Below are positions 1 through 12,870 of a stretch of DNA of 64,000 nt, one piece after another. The notes below the pieces were generated by a model. It was given only the letters and a program-made list of their open reading frames with translations, searched no databases and was not told the DNA's origin. How positions within the stretch are numbered: the stretch's first letter is position 1; the number at the start of each line of letters is the position of its first letter. The position numbers were made by a program, and so were the translations under genes. Source of the DNA: Brachypodium distachyon (taxonomy: Eukaryota > Streptophyta > Magnoliopsida > Poales > Poaceae); contig NC_016131.3 in NCBI RefSeq assembly GCF_000005505.3, forward strand, positions 49,957,355-50,021,354, written 5' to 3'.

Positions 1-720
1 CTAGACCCCGCGATGTTCAACTACGGTGACATCGGTCTTGAGCCAGAAAAAGATGCCTCAAGAACCATGACATCTAAATACTTGGTGGCATGTCTCGAGA
101 AATACGCGGACCACGACTTCATCCTCTTCTTCCTTAATTTGGAGTAAGTTCAATTTTATATATGGAACCGTTTGTTTTTTCTAATTCAGTCTTTCTTATA
201 CACCCTTAGATACTAAAGTTTGTTTCTTTTGAAAACAGAGACCATTGCGTAACACTACTCATTTGTTTGCCTTGGTCCGCAGTGTACTACTTCGATTCAC
301 TACTTGCGAAGAAGTGTGTTCGAGGTAGGTTCTGAAAACCCATCAAATCACTCATTAACATTGCCTGGAAAGTGGCGACCAAGGGAAAACTAGCTGGTAA
401 AGGCTATAAAGACGAGCCTCACCACAACCACAGGTTCCCTTGCCAGTAACAGCCGTCCGACAGTGTGTTCTGTGGCTACTACTGCTGTCACATTCTTATG
501 GAGAATGCCAGCATGTTCAAACCTGAGTGGAAGGGGTCAGTCGCGGCGATGGAAGATTACTGGCTGCCCCGAATGACAATGGGACACCGACCTAAATGGG
601 TCATCTATAACATTCAAACGTAGTTCGCTCATCTCATAAAAAATGAGGTCATCAAGCCTAGTGGGGACTTCTTCGAACGCGTGGAACAAGTCATGTTTAG
701 GGTTCACCCACGACAATAGA
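1..720 (+). pseudogene. Ulp1-like cysteine protease (C48) remnant of a transposon
   Basis: The first 122 bases read open (LDPAMFNYGDIGLE...) and end at a plausible GTAAGT donor. A second block near 240-330 encodes DHCVTLLICLPW and VYYFDSLL. A third near 430-530 encodes QPSDSVFCGYYCCHILM. Together these hold the His, Asp, Gln and Cys positions expected of a C48 (Ulp1/SENP) peptidase core. This family removes ubiquitin-like modifiers and is widely carried by plant CACTA and Mutator-like elements. The blocks are joined by stops and shifts in places, the N-terminal part lies outside the window, and CACTA-type subterminal repeats follow at 945-1165. I read it as a decayed transposon-borne protease, not a host gene. 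Confidence 0.6.
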
Positions 721-944
721 TTCAAGCTTGAAATGAGATACATTTGTATTCTTTATATGCTTTAAATGATGCGGCTTATATACATTTGTATGTTTTAAAT
801 GATGTGATGTAATGTGCTGTGATGTGATGCGGGTTTATATGTTTTTTTCTGTGATGAGATACATTTTTCTGTGCTGTATATATTATTCTGTGTATTTTCT
901 GTATATTTTCTGTGGTTTTAATTATTTTTTAAAATACCGAAAAT

Positions 945-1165
945 GTATCAGTGTCGGTCGCTCGATCAACATTGATGTGGAAACGCGACCGTTACTGATG
1001 ATATATGCATCAGTAACGGTCGGGTAGGAACGACCGCCACTGATGTATATGTACATCAGTAACGGTCGTTGCGACCGTTACTGATGATGGATATCATCAG
1101 TAACACGAAGTTAGTAACGACGGTCCCGACCGTTACTGACGGTGTTTTTCGACCGTTACTGATAA
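945..1165. repeat. CACTA-type subterminal repeat cluster
   Basis: At least six copies of a short unit, CGACCGTTACTGATG or its reverse complement, alternate in orientation. The same unit recurs at 17925-19890 inside a complete CACTA element and at 38735-38815. Subterminal arrays like this bind the CACTA transposase (established for En/Spm). No CACTA terminus (CACTA...TAGTG) is visible nearby, so this end has lost its terminal repeat. Confidence 0.7.
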
Positions 1166-1169
1166 TCAT

Positions 1170-3200
1170 TTCTGTATGCACGTCAATGCTCTTGGAATCC
1201 TGATTTAAAATGACACGCTAATGGGCTAATGGCCAGACAATTAATTAGCCCAAGCTCACGTCAATTACGTTAGCACATGGATTTGGAGCCTTGGACCCCG
1301 TTCCATGTACAGATGCCGCATGCATCTCTCAACATGCGCATCAGCTAGGATATGGAAGCCAATATCGTATATGCCTGGTTATATGCATGCATTCCGGCCA
1401 TGAAACAGGAAAGAAAGGATCGTGTGGATCGGGAGATCGCTGGTTTCCAAAACGGAATGGCGGTGCGCAGATATCTTGGAAAGTTTTCCATCCGTGTAGC
1501 CTGACCGCTGGCCTATATAAGCTGGCCACGAAAGATAAATCGGGGAGGGGCACCTGCAGCCGGCCAGGCCGCCAGGCCCCGGGCAGCGAGGAGGAGGCGC
1601 CCCAGGCGGTGGCAAGAGCGGCCACGCCAAGGTGAGCGGCGGCCATGGTCCTCCGACATGCGTAGAAAAAAGAAGAAGCGCTCAAGCTGCCTGGGGCATC
1701 GGCCAGAGGTAAAAAGAACACGTATACTCTCAGGTTCAAAATACAAGCACCAAAGAACATCCACGTACAAGAGCAAGTAGCAGCTGGAGAGGCGCTGGAT
1801 CAAGCACAGCAAGCGTGGATGGCGTCTTTTTCCAACGGTGAGGACCATGGTTGATCTCTCTTCTTCTCTCTCTTTTTCTCTATACCGTGCATCTTCGCAT
1901 GCGGCTGGTCACCTGGTCACGGCCAGCTTGCCGAGGCTGCCACCGTGCTTTTTGTCGGCCTGCTTCTGGATCCTCGTCCAGATGGTGGCCGTTGGGCCGA
2001 TGGGACTGCCAACGTGCAGCCCGCTGGCTTTGACGTTGGGAGATCGCCAACACCTACGGCTGAAGATGACGACGACGCGCGTCTAACGCTCGCTGTGACG
2101 GCATGCAGAGGTGCCGTTGCTGCTTTGTGGCCCTAATGGGCCGTGACATCACCGATGCCTGACCGCTTCGCTTGGCTGCGAGGTCGCCTCCTCAGGTGGC
2201 CCTTCGACCCCACGAGCTGCGACGCCGACGCCGACGCCGAGGCTACTAATAGACAGTCTTCCGGCATGTTCTTCAGCACACCTACGGGACTTGGTAAATC
2301 CTTACTGCTGTGCATCACCCTGTCTTGCTATCAAACAACTCCTGCCGGTAGGACTTCGGTGGATGCTCGACGGGGGTGCCCCTCCATCATCTCGATGATG
2401 CTACTGAGTCGTCTCGACATCAAAGCCAAGCCCTACCATGCGTATTCATCCAACTCTGACTACATCATCGACACGTCACTGTCTACTCCAACATCTACAC
2501 CAACATTGTTCCCCAGCATCGTCCAGGCGCCGACGAGGCGAGGCTTTACTCCACCGACTAGTCCTTCTCCGATGAGGTAACCCGTTACTTGCTTGCACTA
2601 ACGAGGTGCTAGCAAGTCATCCCGTCCGACACCGGTAAGACGGACATTCCTAGGCTTGCCACCGACAAGGCAAGGCCACCCATCCTGTCTAAGCCAACGG
2701 GGCTTAGACACCATCATCATCGGACAACGACAAAGCCGGAGGTCTACCGCTAAGCATCGCCGGTGCAATGGCGTACCGCTCCACCTCTCCACTTCACCTC
2801 CACAACACCACTATCTACGTCAAGCACATGGGGAAGACAAGAATTGAAGACGGCAACCATTGCAGCAGCTTAATCAGAGGTGTCTTGCGGCTCGAACTGC
2901 GGGAGTAATTGAGCGGGAACTTTACGAGGTCCCGTGAACTAAGACACCACAATCGCCCAAGTCATATTGGCCGTGCTGGCAGGCCACGGATCGCACTCCC
3001 TCAAGGAAAATTATAATTTGTTTCTCTAAGATTAATAAAATACATATTTTTCTATATTTTATTTGTGTATTTAGGTACATTGTCACGCCCTCGTTTAATT
3101 TTTCCACCCGCGCATGAGAAATACTTTTTCTTCTTAACTATTTTTCGTGTCAAACACCTTGCTGTCAGCAAATCGGCAGAACAATCCCTCGGATTTAACA
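1170..3200. other. intergenic, no supported gene
   Basis: Several short open frames occur on both strands but none shows a recognisable domain, consistent splicing or plant-gene composition. The stretch from about 2150 to 2950 has a moderately GC-rich, low-complexity look that could be retrotransposon debris. I cannot assign it. Confidence 0.5.
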
Positions 3201-3206
3201 CAGGTA

Positions 3207-3315
3207 CTACCTCCGTTTCATAATTCTCGTCTCAAATTTGTTCAAAAATAAATGTATCTATATGTAAAAAATGCGATACATGTAATATTTCGACAAGAAT
3301 CGTCATAGAAGGGAG
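3207..3315. mobile_element. Stowaway-like MITE
   Basis: About 110 bp of AT-rich sequence with degenerate CTACCTCCG...GGGAG ends after a TA. The internal blocks (ATGTATCTATATG, GATACATGTAATATTTCGACAAG) are shared with other copies at 21419, 22386, 43163, 48750 and 50184. It lies about 280 bp upstream of the methyltransferase-like gene. Confidence 0.7.
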
Positions 3316-3594
3316 CACGTGCCAGTAGAACGGAATCACCGATTAAACAAAGCTAACAGCAAGACCGGATATTGACATTATTCTGTACAGTGTACACTCT
3401 GTCTGAAATCGACAACCTCCCCACTCCCAGCTCCCTCACTCATCGCTCTTTACTCCGCTGAGCAACCAAGCAAAGCGACGCCAACGCCGCCGGCACGCCC
3501 GAGATCCCTCCCCGCCGCTGTCTTCCTCCACTCACTCGCGCGCGGGGGATCAGAGACTAGAGGCCGCGTACGGACGGGGTCGGCGCCGGCCGCC

Positions 3595-4752
3595 ATGGGG
3601 TCGGTGTCGCTGAAGCTGCCGGCGACCCGGCGCCGTCACGGGCGCGTGCTCGCCTGCCTCTGTTCCCCGGCGCCGCTCAACCTCCTCATGCTCCTCTCCC
3701 TCGTCTCCACCAACCTCCTCGCCCTCCTCGCCTTCTTCTCCACCCCCGGCGTCCCCCCCACCACCCAAACCCCATCCTCCTCCGACCTCTCCGCCCACGT
3801 CGCCGCCATCGCGCGCGAGATCGGCACCGGCGCCTCCTCCTCCTCCAGCACCCCCCTCCCGGCCGACCTGCCCCCGGAGCTTCTCCTCTTCCTCACCCCA
3901 CACGCGCTCCCGCTCGGCCGCGACGCGCGCTCGGGGCTCACCCACATGCCGGCCTCCGTCGGCTCCGTCTGCCTCAGATCCCCTTCCGCTCTCTCCCTCC
4001 TCTCCCAATTCATGTCCTACGCGCCCCATGCCGCCTGCCCCCTCAACGCCACCGCCGCCACCCTCCCCCGCCGTCTCGTCTCCAAGGGCTGCGAGCCGCT
4101 CCCCCGCCGCCGCTGCCTCACCCGCCGCCGCGCCCCCTCCTCCTCCTCCTCCACCTCCGGCCTCGACCCCCGCCGCTGGGTCACCCCCTCGCGGAGCAAC
4201 AGCAACCCCCACGAGTTCCTCATCGACGACGTCATCAAACTAACCAAGATCCGGATCGGCCTCGACGTCTCCGTCTCCGGCGGCGCCGCCGACTTCGCGT
4301 CCCGGATGAAGGAGCGCAACGGGGCCACCGTCGTCACCTCCGTGCTCGAGCCGGCGACGAGCGAGCTCGTGGCGGCCAGGGGCCTGTTCCCGCTGCTGCT
4401 GTCCCCGGCGCACCGGCTGCCCTTCTACGACGGGGTGTTCGACCTCGTGCACGCCGCCGGCGCCGCGGCCCTGGACGGCGCCGGCGCGCCCGCGATGGGG
4501 CTGGCGGGGACGCCCGAGGCGCTCGAGTTCTTCTTGTTCGACGTTGACCGCGTGCTGCGCGTCGGCGGGCTGCTCTGGATAGACAGCTACCCGTGCCAGA
4601 GCGACGAAAGGAGGCGGGTTGTCATCAAGCTCATTGACAGGTTTGGGTACAAGAAGCTCAAGTGGGTTGTCGGAGAGAAGCCCAGCGGCGGCGGTGGCGC
4701 AAAGGCGTCCGTCTACCTCTCCGCCGTGTTGCGGAAGCCGGCGAGGGTCTGA
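3595..4752 (+). CDS. membrane-anchored methyltransferase-like protein (At1g29790 type)
   Basis: A single-exon, GC-rich gene of 385 residues. The ATG at 3595 sits in a strong plant context (GCCGCCATGG) after a CT-rich leader. Residues about 28-48 form one hydrophobic segment, predicting a type II membrane anchor, probably in the Golgi or ER. A CEPLPRRRC block at about 166-174 is typical of plant DUF248-like methyltransferases. IGLDVSVSGGAADFA at 221-235 looks like a modified SAM-binding motif I, followed by an acidic position (VTSVLEP) and a late LRVGGLLWID strand. The family is annotated as putative S-adenosylmethionine-dependent methyltransferase; the substrate is unknown. The order anchor, Cys-rich linker, Rossmann-like domain fits relatives of Arabidopsis At1g29790. 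No truncation is seen. Confidence 0.8.
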   Translation: MGSVSLKLPATRRRHGRVLACLCSPAPLNLLMLLSLVSTNLLALLAFFSTPGVPPTTQTPSSSDLSAHVAAIAREIGTGASSSSSTPLPADLPPELLLFLTPHALPLGRDARSGLTHMPASVGSVCLRSPSALSLLSQFMSYAPHAACPLNATAATLPRRLVSKGCEPLPRRRCLTRRRAPSSSSSTSGLDPRRWVTPSRSNSNPHEFLIDDVIKLTKIRIGLDVSVSGGAADFASRMKERNGATVVTSVLEPATSELVAARGLFPLLLSPAHRLPFYDGVFDLVHAAGAAALDGAGAPAMGLAGTPEALEFFLFDVDRVLRVGGLLWIDSYPCQSDERRRVVIKLIDRFGYKKLKWVVGEKPSGGGGAKASVYLSAVLRKPARV

Positions 4753-6009
4753 TGATGAGAGCCTGGAACTGTATGGAAGGATTGATTTGCTTGCTCCTGG
4801 CTCCCTTGATCATCGAAGGTACGAACGAATGTACCTTCCAATTGTTTGTAGTTCAAAGAATTTTGATGAGAGGAATGTAGTGCATTTTAGCTGCCACCGA
4901 TTATTTTTAGACAATGGAAGAAAGAAACAGGTGCTACGGATTAGCTTGATTCCGTTGGTTGTTCAGAGATAGTAACTGCAAGCAAAAATGTACAACCTCC
5001 TTTTCTACTTCTATTTTGTACTACTAGGCTGCCATAGATGGGAAAAGATGCTGTAGGATTTGGTGCTCTTCTGTGCAGTTGCAAGGAGGCTGGCAAATGT
5101 TGTGATCTTGCTAATTCAGGATGAAAAGGAAGTTTTTTTTTCCTAGAATACTGGATGAAAAGGAAGTCAGATGATGCTCTTGGAGCTACTTGTTGATCAA
5201 ATGGTCCCTCTGTCTGAATCCTACCATTGGTACCAGTCTGTTGTGGAGCTCCTTTCAGTGGTCTGTTCGATTGATAGGCTGCCAAATGATGTGATCTTTC
5301 GTTTTGGGTGGAATGGAAAATTAAATGACGCTCTTCTAGCTGCCTACATTGATGTGAGGACCTCCTTTTGATCAATTAATCTCCATCTTCATCTAGCATA
5401 GAAAAAACTGTATAAGAAAAACACTCCAACAGTTGTTCCTCTGATTTCTGCCAAAATTACAGACATCTTATGGATGAGGCTTGATTATTAACAAATTTAT
5501 AAAGCAAAAAATGTTCCAGCATACTTATGTGTCACACAGAAAAAAAAACTTCTTGTGTTTCCCCCCTTTGACAATCTGGTCTATACTTTCTACTTTTCTT
5601 GAGTGCTTCTAAATATTATTTTCGTTTTTAAAATTTTTGGGCTCCAAGAGCCGGAGCTCCAAACCACCGCGCGTCAAACAAGATTTACTTTCTTACACTA
5701 CTATTTTACAGACAGATACGAAACGATTTCTTTAATCTTACCAGTTAATACAGACATGTTTTCAGAAACGATAAGAGTGTACTATATCCCTTGAAAGGGA
5801 AACATAGTGTGCGAATAAACGCAGTCGGACAATTCAAGACAGAAAGATTAGAGTAAACATAGTGTGCGGACAAGATTCACTTTCTTACTCTATTTACAAA
5901 CAGTTAAGAGGAAACATCGCCAGCCATATTTTTGAAAGATTACACTCCCTCACTCTAATGACTAAGGACTTCAATAATACTCCAACACTGTAATTTAGAG
6001 TAATAGATA
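4753..6009. other. 3' UTR and AT-rich intergenic
   Basis: The first few hundred bases are probably the 3' UTR of the methyltransferase-like gene. A short direct repeat (GGATGAAAAGGAAGT) occurs near 5120 and 5152. Two related AT-rich blocks near 5680 and 5870 share ACAAGATT(T/C)ACTTTCTTAC. No gene is supported. Confidence 0.5.
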
Positions 6010-6105
6010 CTTTCACCGTTTCATAATTCTTGTCGAAATCTTACATATACCTTTTATCCATAATTACATCCATTTTTGGCAAATTTGAGACAAGAATTAT
6101 GAAAT
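6010..6105. mobile_element. Stowaway-like MITE, degenerate
   Basis: Imperfect inverted ends: CACCGTTTCATAATTCTTGTC at the left pairs with GACAAGAATTATGAAA at the right. The internal sequence resembles the other small MITEs of the window. It lies downstream of the eS8 gene end. Confidence 0.6.
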
Positions 6106-6563
6106 TAAACTAACTCCATAATTTGTCAGGTCATAGACATATAACAGGAATTTGTCGGGTCGTAGACATATAACAGGTGTCATCTATAAACTAACTCTAC
6201 ATGATTTATCAGCATTAATTACGACGTTGTAGAAAGATCAACTCTTACTCGATTGCCTGATCTGACTAAGTCAAGACACTGTTTGCAAACACTTGCTTTT
6301 TTGGGTGTACAAACACTTAAGCTGCGGTGTAAAGAAAATCAGTCATGCAAAACAGCTAAGCTCAAAATTATAAACGACGAGCAAAAGAGTACACATTGAA
6401 ACTAATGAAACGAGAGTACATAAACAATTCTCAGCTCTTCATGCTAGACAGGACCATTTCGAGGGGGGAAACAACCATCCATTTTGTCCGCAAGCATAAG
6501 ATATAAACTCCAAACAGCTAACAGTATCAAGAGAACAAAAAAAGTTCTTAAGGTAGATTTGCT

Positions 6564-8999
<2,436 letters not shown>

Positions 9000-9101
9000 G
9001 GTGGCGGCGGCTTAGGGTTCCCTCCTCTCCTGTCCCTGCTTTGTGGCTGCGCCGCCGGTTGCTCTGCCTCGCAAAAGGTGCTGCCTCGCTAAGCGGTTGT
9101 G

Positions 9102-9109
9102 ATTTTATA
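9102..9109 (-). promoter_or_regulatory. TATA box of the eS8 gene
   Basis: On the minus strand this reads TATAAAAT, about 105 bp upstream of the start codon, a normal distance for a plant core promoter with a short leader. Confidence 0.6.
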
Positions 9110-9123
9110 GGTGCCTCCACGGG

Positions 9124-9133
9124 CTTAGGGTTT
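9124..9133 (-). promoter_or_regulatory. telo-box upstream of eS8
   Basis: The minus strand reads AAACCCTAAG. A second shorter copy (AACCCTAAG) lies in the leader at 9011-9019. TGGGCT at 9143-9148 and TGGGCC at 9224-9229 are site II type elements. The combination of telo-box and site II is the established signature of plant ribosomal-protein promoters. Confidence 0.75.
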
Positions 9134-9515
9134 AGACTTTAGAGCCCACGTGATGCATCAGGGTGTAAACGGGCCGTTCGTGAGGAGACGAATCGGAGGG
9201 AAGGGCTGTTATGTGCTTCACTCGGCCCACTAGGACTGCGATTGCCACCCTTGAGGCCTTGAACCAATTTGAGCCCAGCTTGTGGCCGTGGGATGACCGG
9301 ATGAGGCACAAATATGGTTTGGGATGTTGCTCAGTAGTCAGAACTGCTATTGCCACCCTGTTCTTAAAAAAAAAAAAAGCAGCTATTGCCAATGCCACCC
9401 TTGCTCCCTTATTATTCACCAGCTTCAACGTATGTTTCATTTTCAATAGCAATACGCAAATAATCTTTCAGCTGTGTCCCCTCTTAGAGATTTCTTAATT
9501 TTATTCAAACAAATT

Positions 9516-9606
9516 ACTACATCCGATACATAATAAGTGTCGGTGATTTAGTACAAAGTTAGTACTATGGATCAGAGAGAGTACAAAGTTACTATATCCG
9601 ATCCAT
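9516..9606. mobile_element. Stowaway-like MITE, palindromic remnant
   Basis: Begins TACATCCGATACATAATAAG. Near the middle it carries TAGTACAAAGTTAGTACTA, followed by GGATCAGAGAGAGTAC and a partial repeat ATCCGATCCATAATAAGCG. It is a decayed inverted-repeat element in the spacer between eS8 and CAF1. Confidence 0.55.
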
Positions 9607-10440
9607 AATAAGCGTGAGGTTTGGGACTACCTAAGGAGAAACGGCAAGAAGCAAGTATGAACTTCTGAACGGCGGGTTATGTACAAAATTATTTTGGAAC
9701 TTTAAACTATCCAGAAACCAGATGTGCCAAATTTTTATTTTGAGAATACATGTGCGCCAATTACTGAGTACGGACTATATAGCAGGAGCAGCATAATATT
9801 ATGATTTATGTGTTTTCCTGTACATGCGATGATGCAAACTGTCTACCTAAAAAAAATGAAGGGCAGGATGACAGCATCAGCAGCTTCCACAGACCTATCT
9901 TGGTGATTTTGTCATAGAAGGAATATTGAATAATCCATGTTTTTCCCTAGATAGCACTACTGCCACCGTGTTTACTGTCATGTATGTTTTCGAATTTTAA
10001 CCCGACCAGTGGATACCTGATCGAGTACATACAGAGTTCTTTTTTTGTAGATGTACAGATCGATTACTGCAATGGTCTTCTTTGTTTCTGCAAGCAGTGA
10101 AATTTCTTCAGAGTGCTTTGCAGCAATTGTTATTTATTCTAAATATGTTAATTTAAATTATTTCTATGCACTAAAACTTGTCCATCTTTGACTACTGATT
10201 TATAAAAGATTATTGTCACTGCTCAAGTAAAAAAAAACAGTATTACGTTAGATTTTTCATTAAAAAAAGTATTATGTTAGTTTTGTCATTAAAAAACCTG
10301 TCTATCTTTGAGTACTAGTATAATCTTCATGGATCATTTTGGTCAAGAGGAGCCCACATAGAACATGAAAGAGCCATATTCAAACACAGAATACCAACCA
10401 AACAAAGTCAATTACCAACTCGCTTAACTTTTATTTTTAG
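9607..10440. other. AT-rich intergenic
   Basis: No gene, RNA or complete repeat is visible. The right part is probably 3' flank of the CAF1 gene on the minus strand. Confidence 0.5.
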
Positions 10441-10498
10441 AATAACTTAGAACCAAGATCCTTCCTTGACTACATTAAACCCTCAAGAACACTAGAGA

Positions 10499-11539
10499 CT
10501 AGACTACGAGGCCGTCGATGGCTCCGGCATAGACCGAGCGAACATCAACGTAGGTGAAGAAGCGCGCGATCAAGGCCAGGAGCACGTCGGCGGTGAGCAG
10601 GCTATCGGACCCGGCATTGTGGGCGCGGCCCGCGGCCCTCTCCACGCCGAGCGCCCCGGCCACCTGCTCGAGCCCGCCCCTTATCCCACATGTCCTGGCA
10701 ATGTACTTGACGTCGAGCACCCACGGCCCAAACAGCCGGCCCACGAGCCCCTTGAACCCGTCGAGCGTCTCCGGCAGCCGGCGCCCGCGGCGGAGCACCT
10801 TGGCCAGGTACGCGAAGTCGTACGCCCCCGAGAAGGCCACCCACGACAGCCCCGGCATGCGAGCGAAGCCCGATCGGTTGAACTCGTCAGCGAAGGCCCG
10901 CGGGTCGATCCCGTGGGCCTTGAGCCGGCCGAAGTCCAGCCCGTGGGCCTCGAGCATGGCGATGGAGGCCGGCGAGTGCGGGTCGCCGCGGGCCGGGTCG
11001 AAGCCGCGGAAGTTGAACTGCCAGACGACGGGGAGGGCCCGTCCCCCGGCGCCCACGAGGGCCAGGCCCAGCTGCAGCAGGTGGCGGAGCTCGTCGGCGT
11101 TGCGGCGGACGAGCGCGTAGCTCTCGTGGGCGGACCGCAGGTGGCGCGGCGTGGCTGGGTCGTCGTGGATCGTGCCCGGGAACTCCGTGTCGAGACAGAT
11201 CACCGGGTAGTTGGGCAGCAGGGCGGCGATTTGGGCCAGGGATTCCCGGAGGTTGTGCTTCCAGACCTCCCGGATCTCGATCGTCGGGGAAGATAATGAC
11301 GCCGCCGCCTGGAGCTGGATCGCGGCGGTGAGCTTCTGCTGATGGTGCTGGTGCTTTGCTGACGCGGGGAGAGGGAGCGGCTGGTGGTAGGCGGCCGGCG
11401 GCGGGTGCATGTGGACGGGGAGGCGGATTGGGGCGCGGCGGCGTTGGTGGAGATCGGAGTCGAAGCGGGGGGAGTTCTGGTGGTGCGTGGACGGGCGGCG
11501 GAGGAGGAGAGGGCCGCCGTCGCCGGAGAAGGAAGGCAT
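10499..11539 (-). CDS. CAF1: CCR4-associated factor 1 (CAF1) deadenylase
   Basis: Intronless gene of 346 residues. CAF1/POP2 proteins are 3'-5' poly(A) exonucleases of the CCR4-NOT complex and start cytoplasmic mRNA decay. The DEDDh catalytic set is complete: D117 and E119 in CLDTEFPG, D241 in SGAYDFAYL, and H307 and D312 in AHNAGSDSL. The core starts with EIREVWKHNL at about 89-98. The first 85 residues are a Pro/His/Gln-rich extension that is variable in plants. Grass genomes carry many intronless CAF1 paralogues, several stress-induced, and this gene fits that class. The GC content is very high, as usual for single-exon grass genes. A TATA box lies at 11648-11655. Confidence 0.93.
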   Translation of the reverse strand: MPSFSGDGGPLLLRRPSTHHQNSPRFDSDLHQRRRAPIRLPVHMHPPPAAYHQPLPLPASAKHQHHQQKLTAAIQLQAAASLSSPTIEIREVWKHNLRESLAQIAALLPNYPVICLDTEFPGTIHDDPATPRHLRSAHESYALVRRNADELRHLLQLGLALVGAGGRALPVVWQFNFRGFDPARGDPHSPASIAMLEAHGLDFGRLKAHGIDPRAFADEFNRSGFARMPGLSWVAFSGAYDFAYLAKVLRRGRRLPETLDGFKGLVGRLFGPWVLDVKYIARTCGIRGGLEQVAGALGVERAAGRAHNAGSDSLLTADVLLALIARFFTYVDVRSVYAGAIDGLVV

Positions 11540-11647
11540 GGCGGCGGAAATTAAACGCGATTTCTGCTATATCTTGTCGCTCGGCGGTGTTTGTTTTCTG
11601 GTCTCTCTCGCGAACGTCGGTGGGGAGAAGTGCTCGAGGCGTGCGGC

Positions 11648-11655
11648 ATTTATAG
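11648..11655 (-). promoter_or_regulatory. TATA box of the CAF1 gene
   Basis: The minus strand reads CTATAAAT about 110 bp before the ATG at 11539, the only good TATA match in the upstream region. Confidence 0.6.
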
Positions 11656-11869
11656 ACGAGAGAGGGCGGCCGGGTTTGGGGCGGTTCGAGTCGGATTTGG
11701 ATCAGGACACGAACATGACTCGGTCGGTCGGTCGGTGGGTGCTGCTGCGCGCTCGAGTCGGAGTCGGATTCGAACCGCCGCGTACGTACGTCGATCGTCC
11801 AAGGTTCTGCTGGCCTTTGGATAGGGCCTGCAAAACTTATTCGCGTTTCTTTCCTTTTCTTTTCCAATA

Positions 11870-12870
11870 GGAGTAGAAAGCGGCCATGTGATTCACATGA
11901 TCGAAACGGCAGTAATAATAGGATAGGAAGATATGCATCAGAAGCTTACTGAAAATTAAGCCTCGCTGATTAATTACTGTAGGAAATTTATGGCTTTGTA
12001 ACTAAATAGACCATACAAAATCAAGCTCTCATCTGTAGATAATAACATAAACCATCTTAAAGGCTAATCCAATGCAAATGCATGCATATAAAATCTCCAT
12101 GATACTTTCTGAATGTTTTCTTCACCAGACATAGCAATTCAAGCATATGTAAGTTAGGGCGTGACTAACTAGGGAAGAAAATGTCACTAAACATGTACTA
12201 CTAATGAACTCGGTTATATATATAGAACCGCCCCAGAAGTTACAGCAAGTTCATAAATGACAAATCTTCTCAAATTCCTTCTGACGCAGTGCACAATGCA
12301 GCTAATAGCCGGCCTAGATCACACAAGGAAAACAAAGAATATAACAGCTGCGGTATCTCGCCAAAAAATATAACTTGTATACAGTTGCCAAACTACTAAT
12401 AAATGTATCCTCACCAGACATCAGTCGCTTGCGTTATCAATTGACGACGGTAAATTGATATGACTGTTGAATTTGAGAAAAACAGGTATCAGAGTAGCCA
12501 CAAGAAATACAACCAGAACCTACGCAGGACGGACAAGGCGATGTCCAGAACAAGAGATAAAGAAAGAGAAGGAGAGCCTAGTTCCAGTTACTGCTCTTCA
12601 GTTGCAGCGTCATTGGATCCATCGTCAGGGTTGACAAGCTTGTCTTGGGCAACATCTTCATGAACATCTTGCAACAGGCTGAAAGGGATTTTAGGTGGCA
12701 GCATCAGCACTCCCAGCTGCTCGTCAGTGGGAAGACTGCAACAATTGCTGGAGTTGCACCGAGGTGGAAGTTGCTTCTCAGATTGGACTGAGCGAGTGCC
12801 TTGTGCTGTCACGGGTTCAGATCTGATCCCATCTCCAGCTTGCTTGGTCCTGCGGCTTGCTCGACTCATG
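11870..12870. other. intergenic and PPR 3' flank
   Basis: The left half is AT-rich with no gene. From about 12580 to 12870 there is a 96-codon minus-strand open frame starting at an ATG that overlaps the PPR stop codon. It has no recognisable domain and is best read as PPR 3' UTR. Confidence 0.45.

Noticed and set aside
2143..2580. 145-codon frame as possible gene
   Set aside because: No domain, no intron signals and no neighbouring support.
3550..4212. Long minus-strand frame with Gly/Glu-rich translation
   Set aside because: Shadow of the GC-rich methyltransferase-like gene on the other strand.
10554..11870. Several long plus-strand frames over the CAF1 gene
   Set aside because: High GC keeps the antisense frames open; the CAF1 frame has the full catalytic set.
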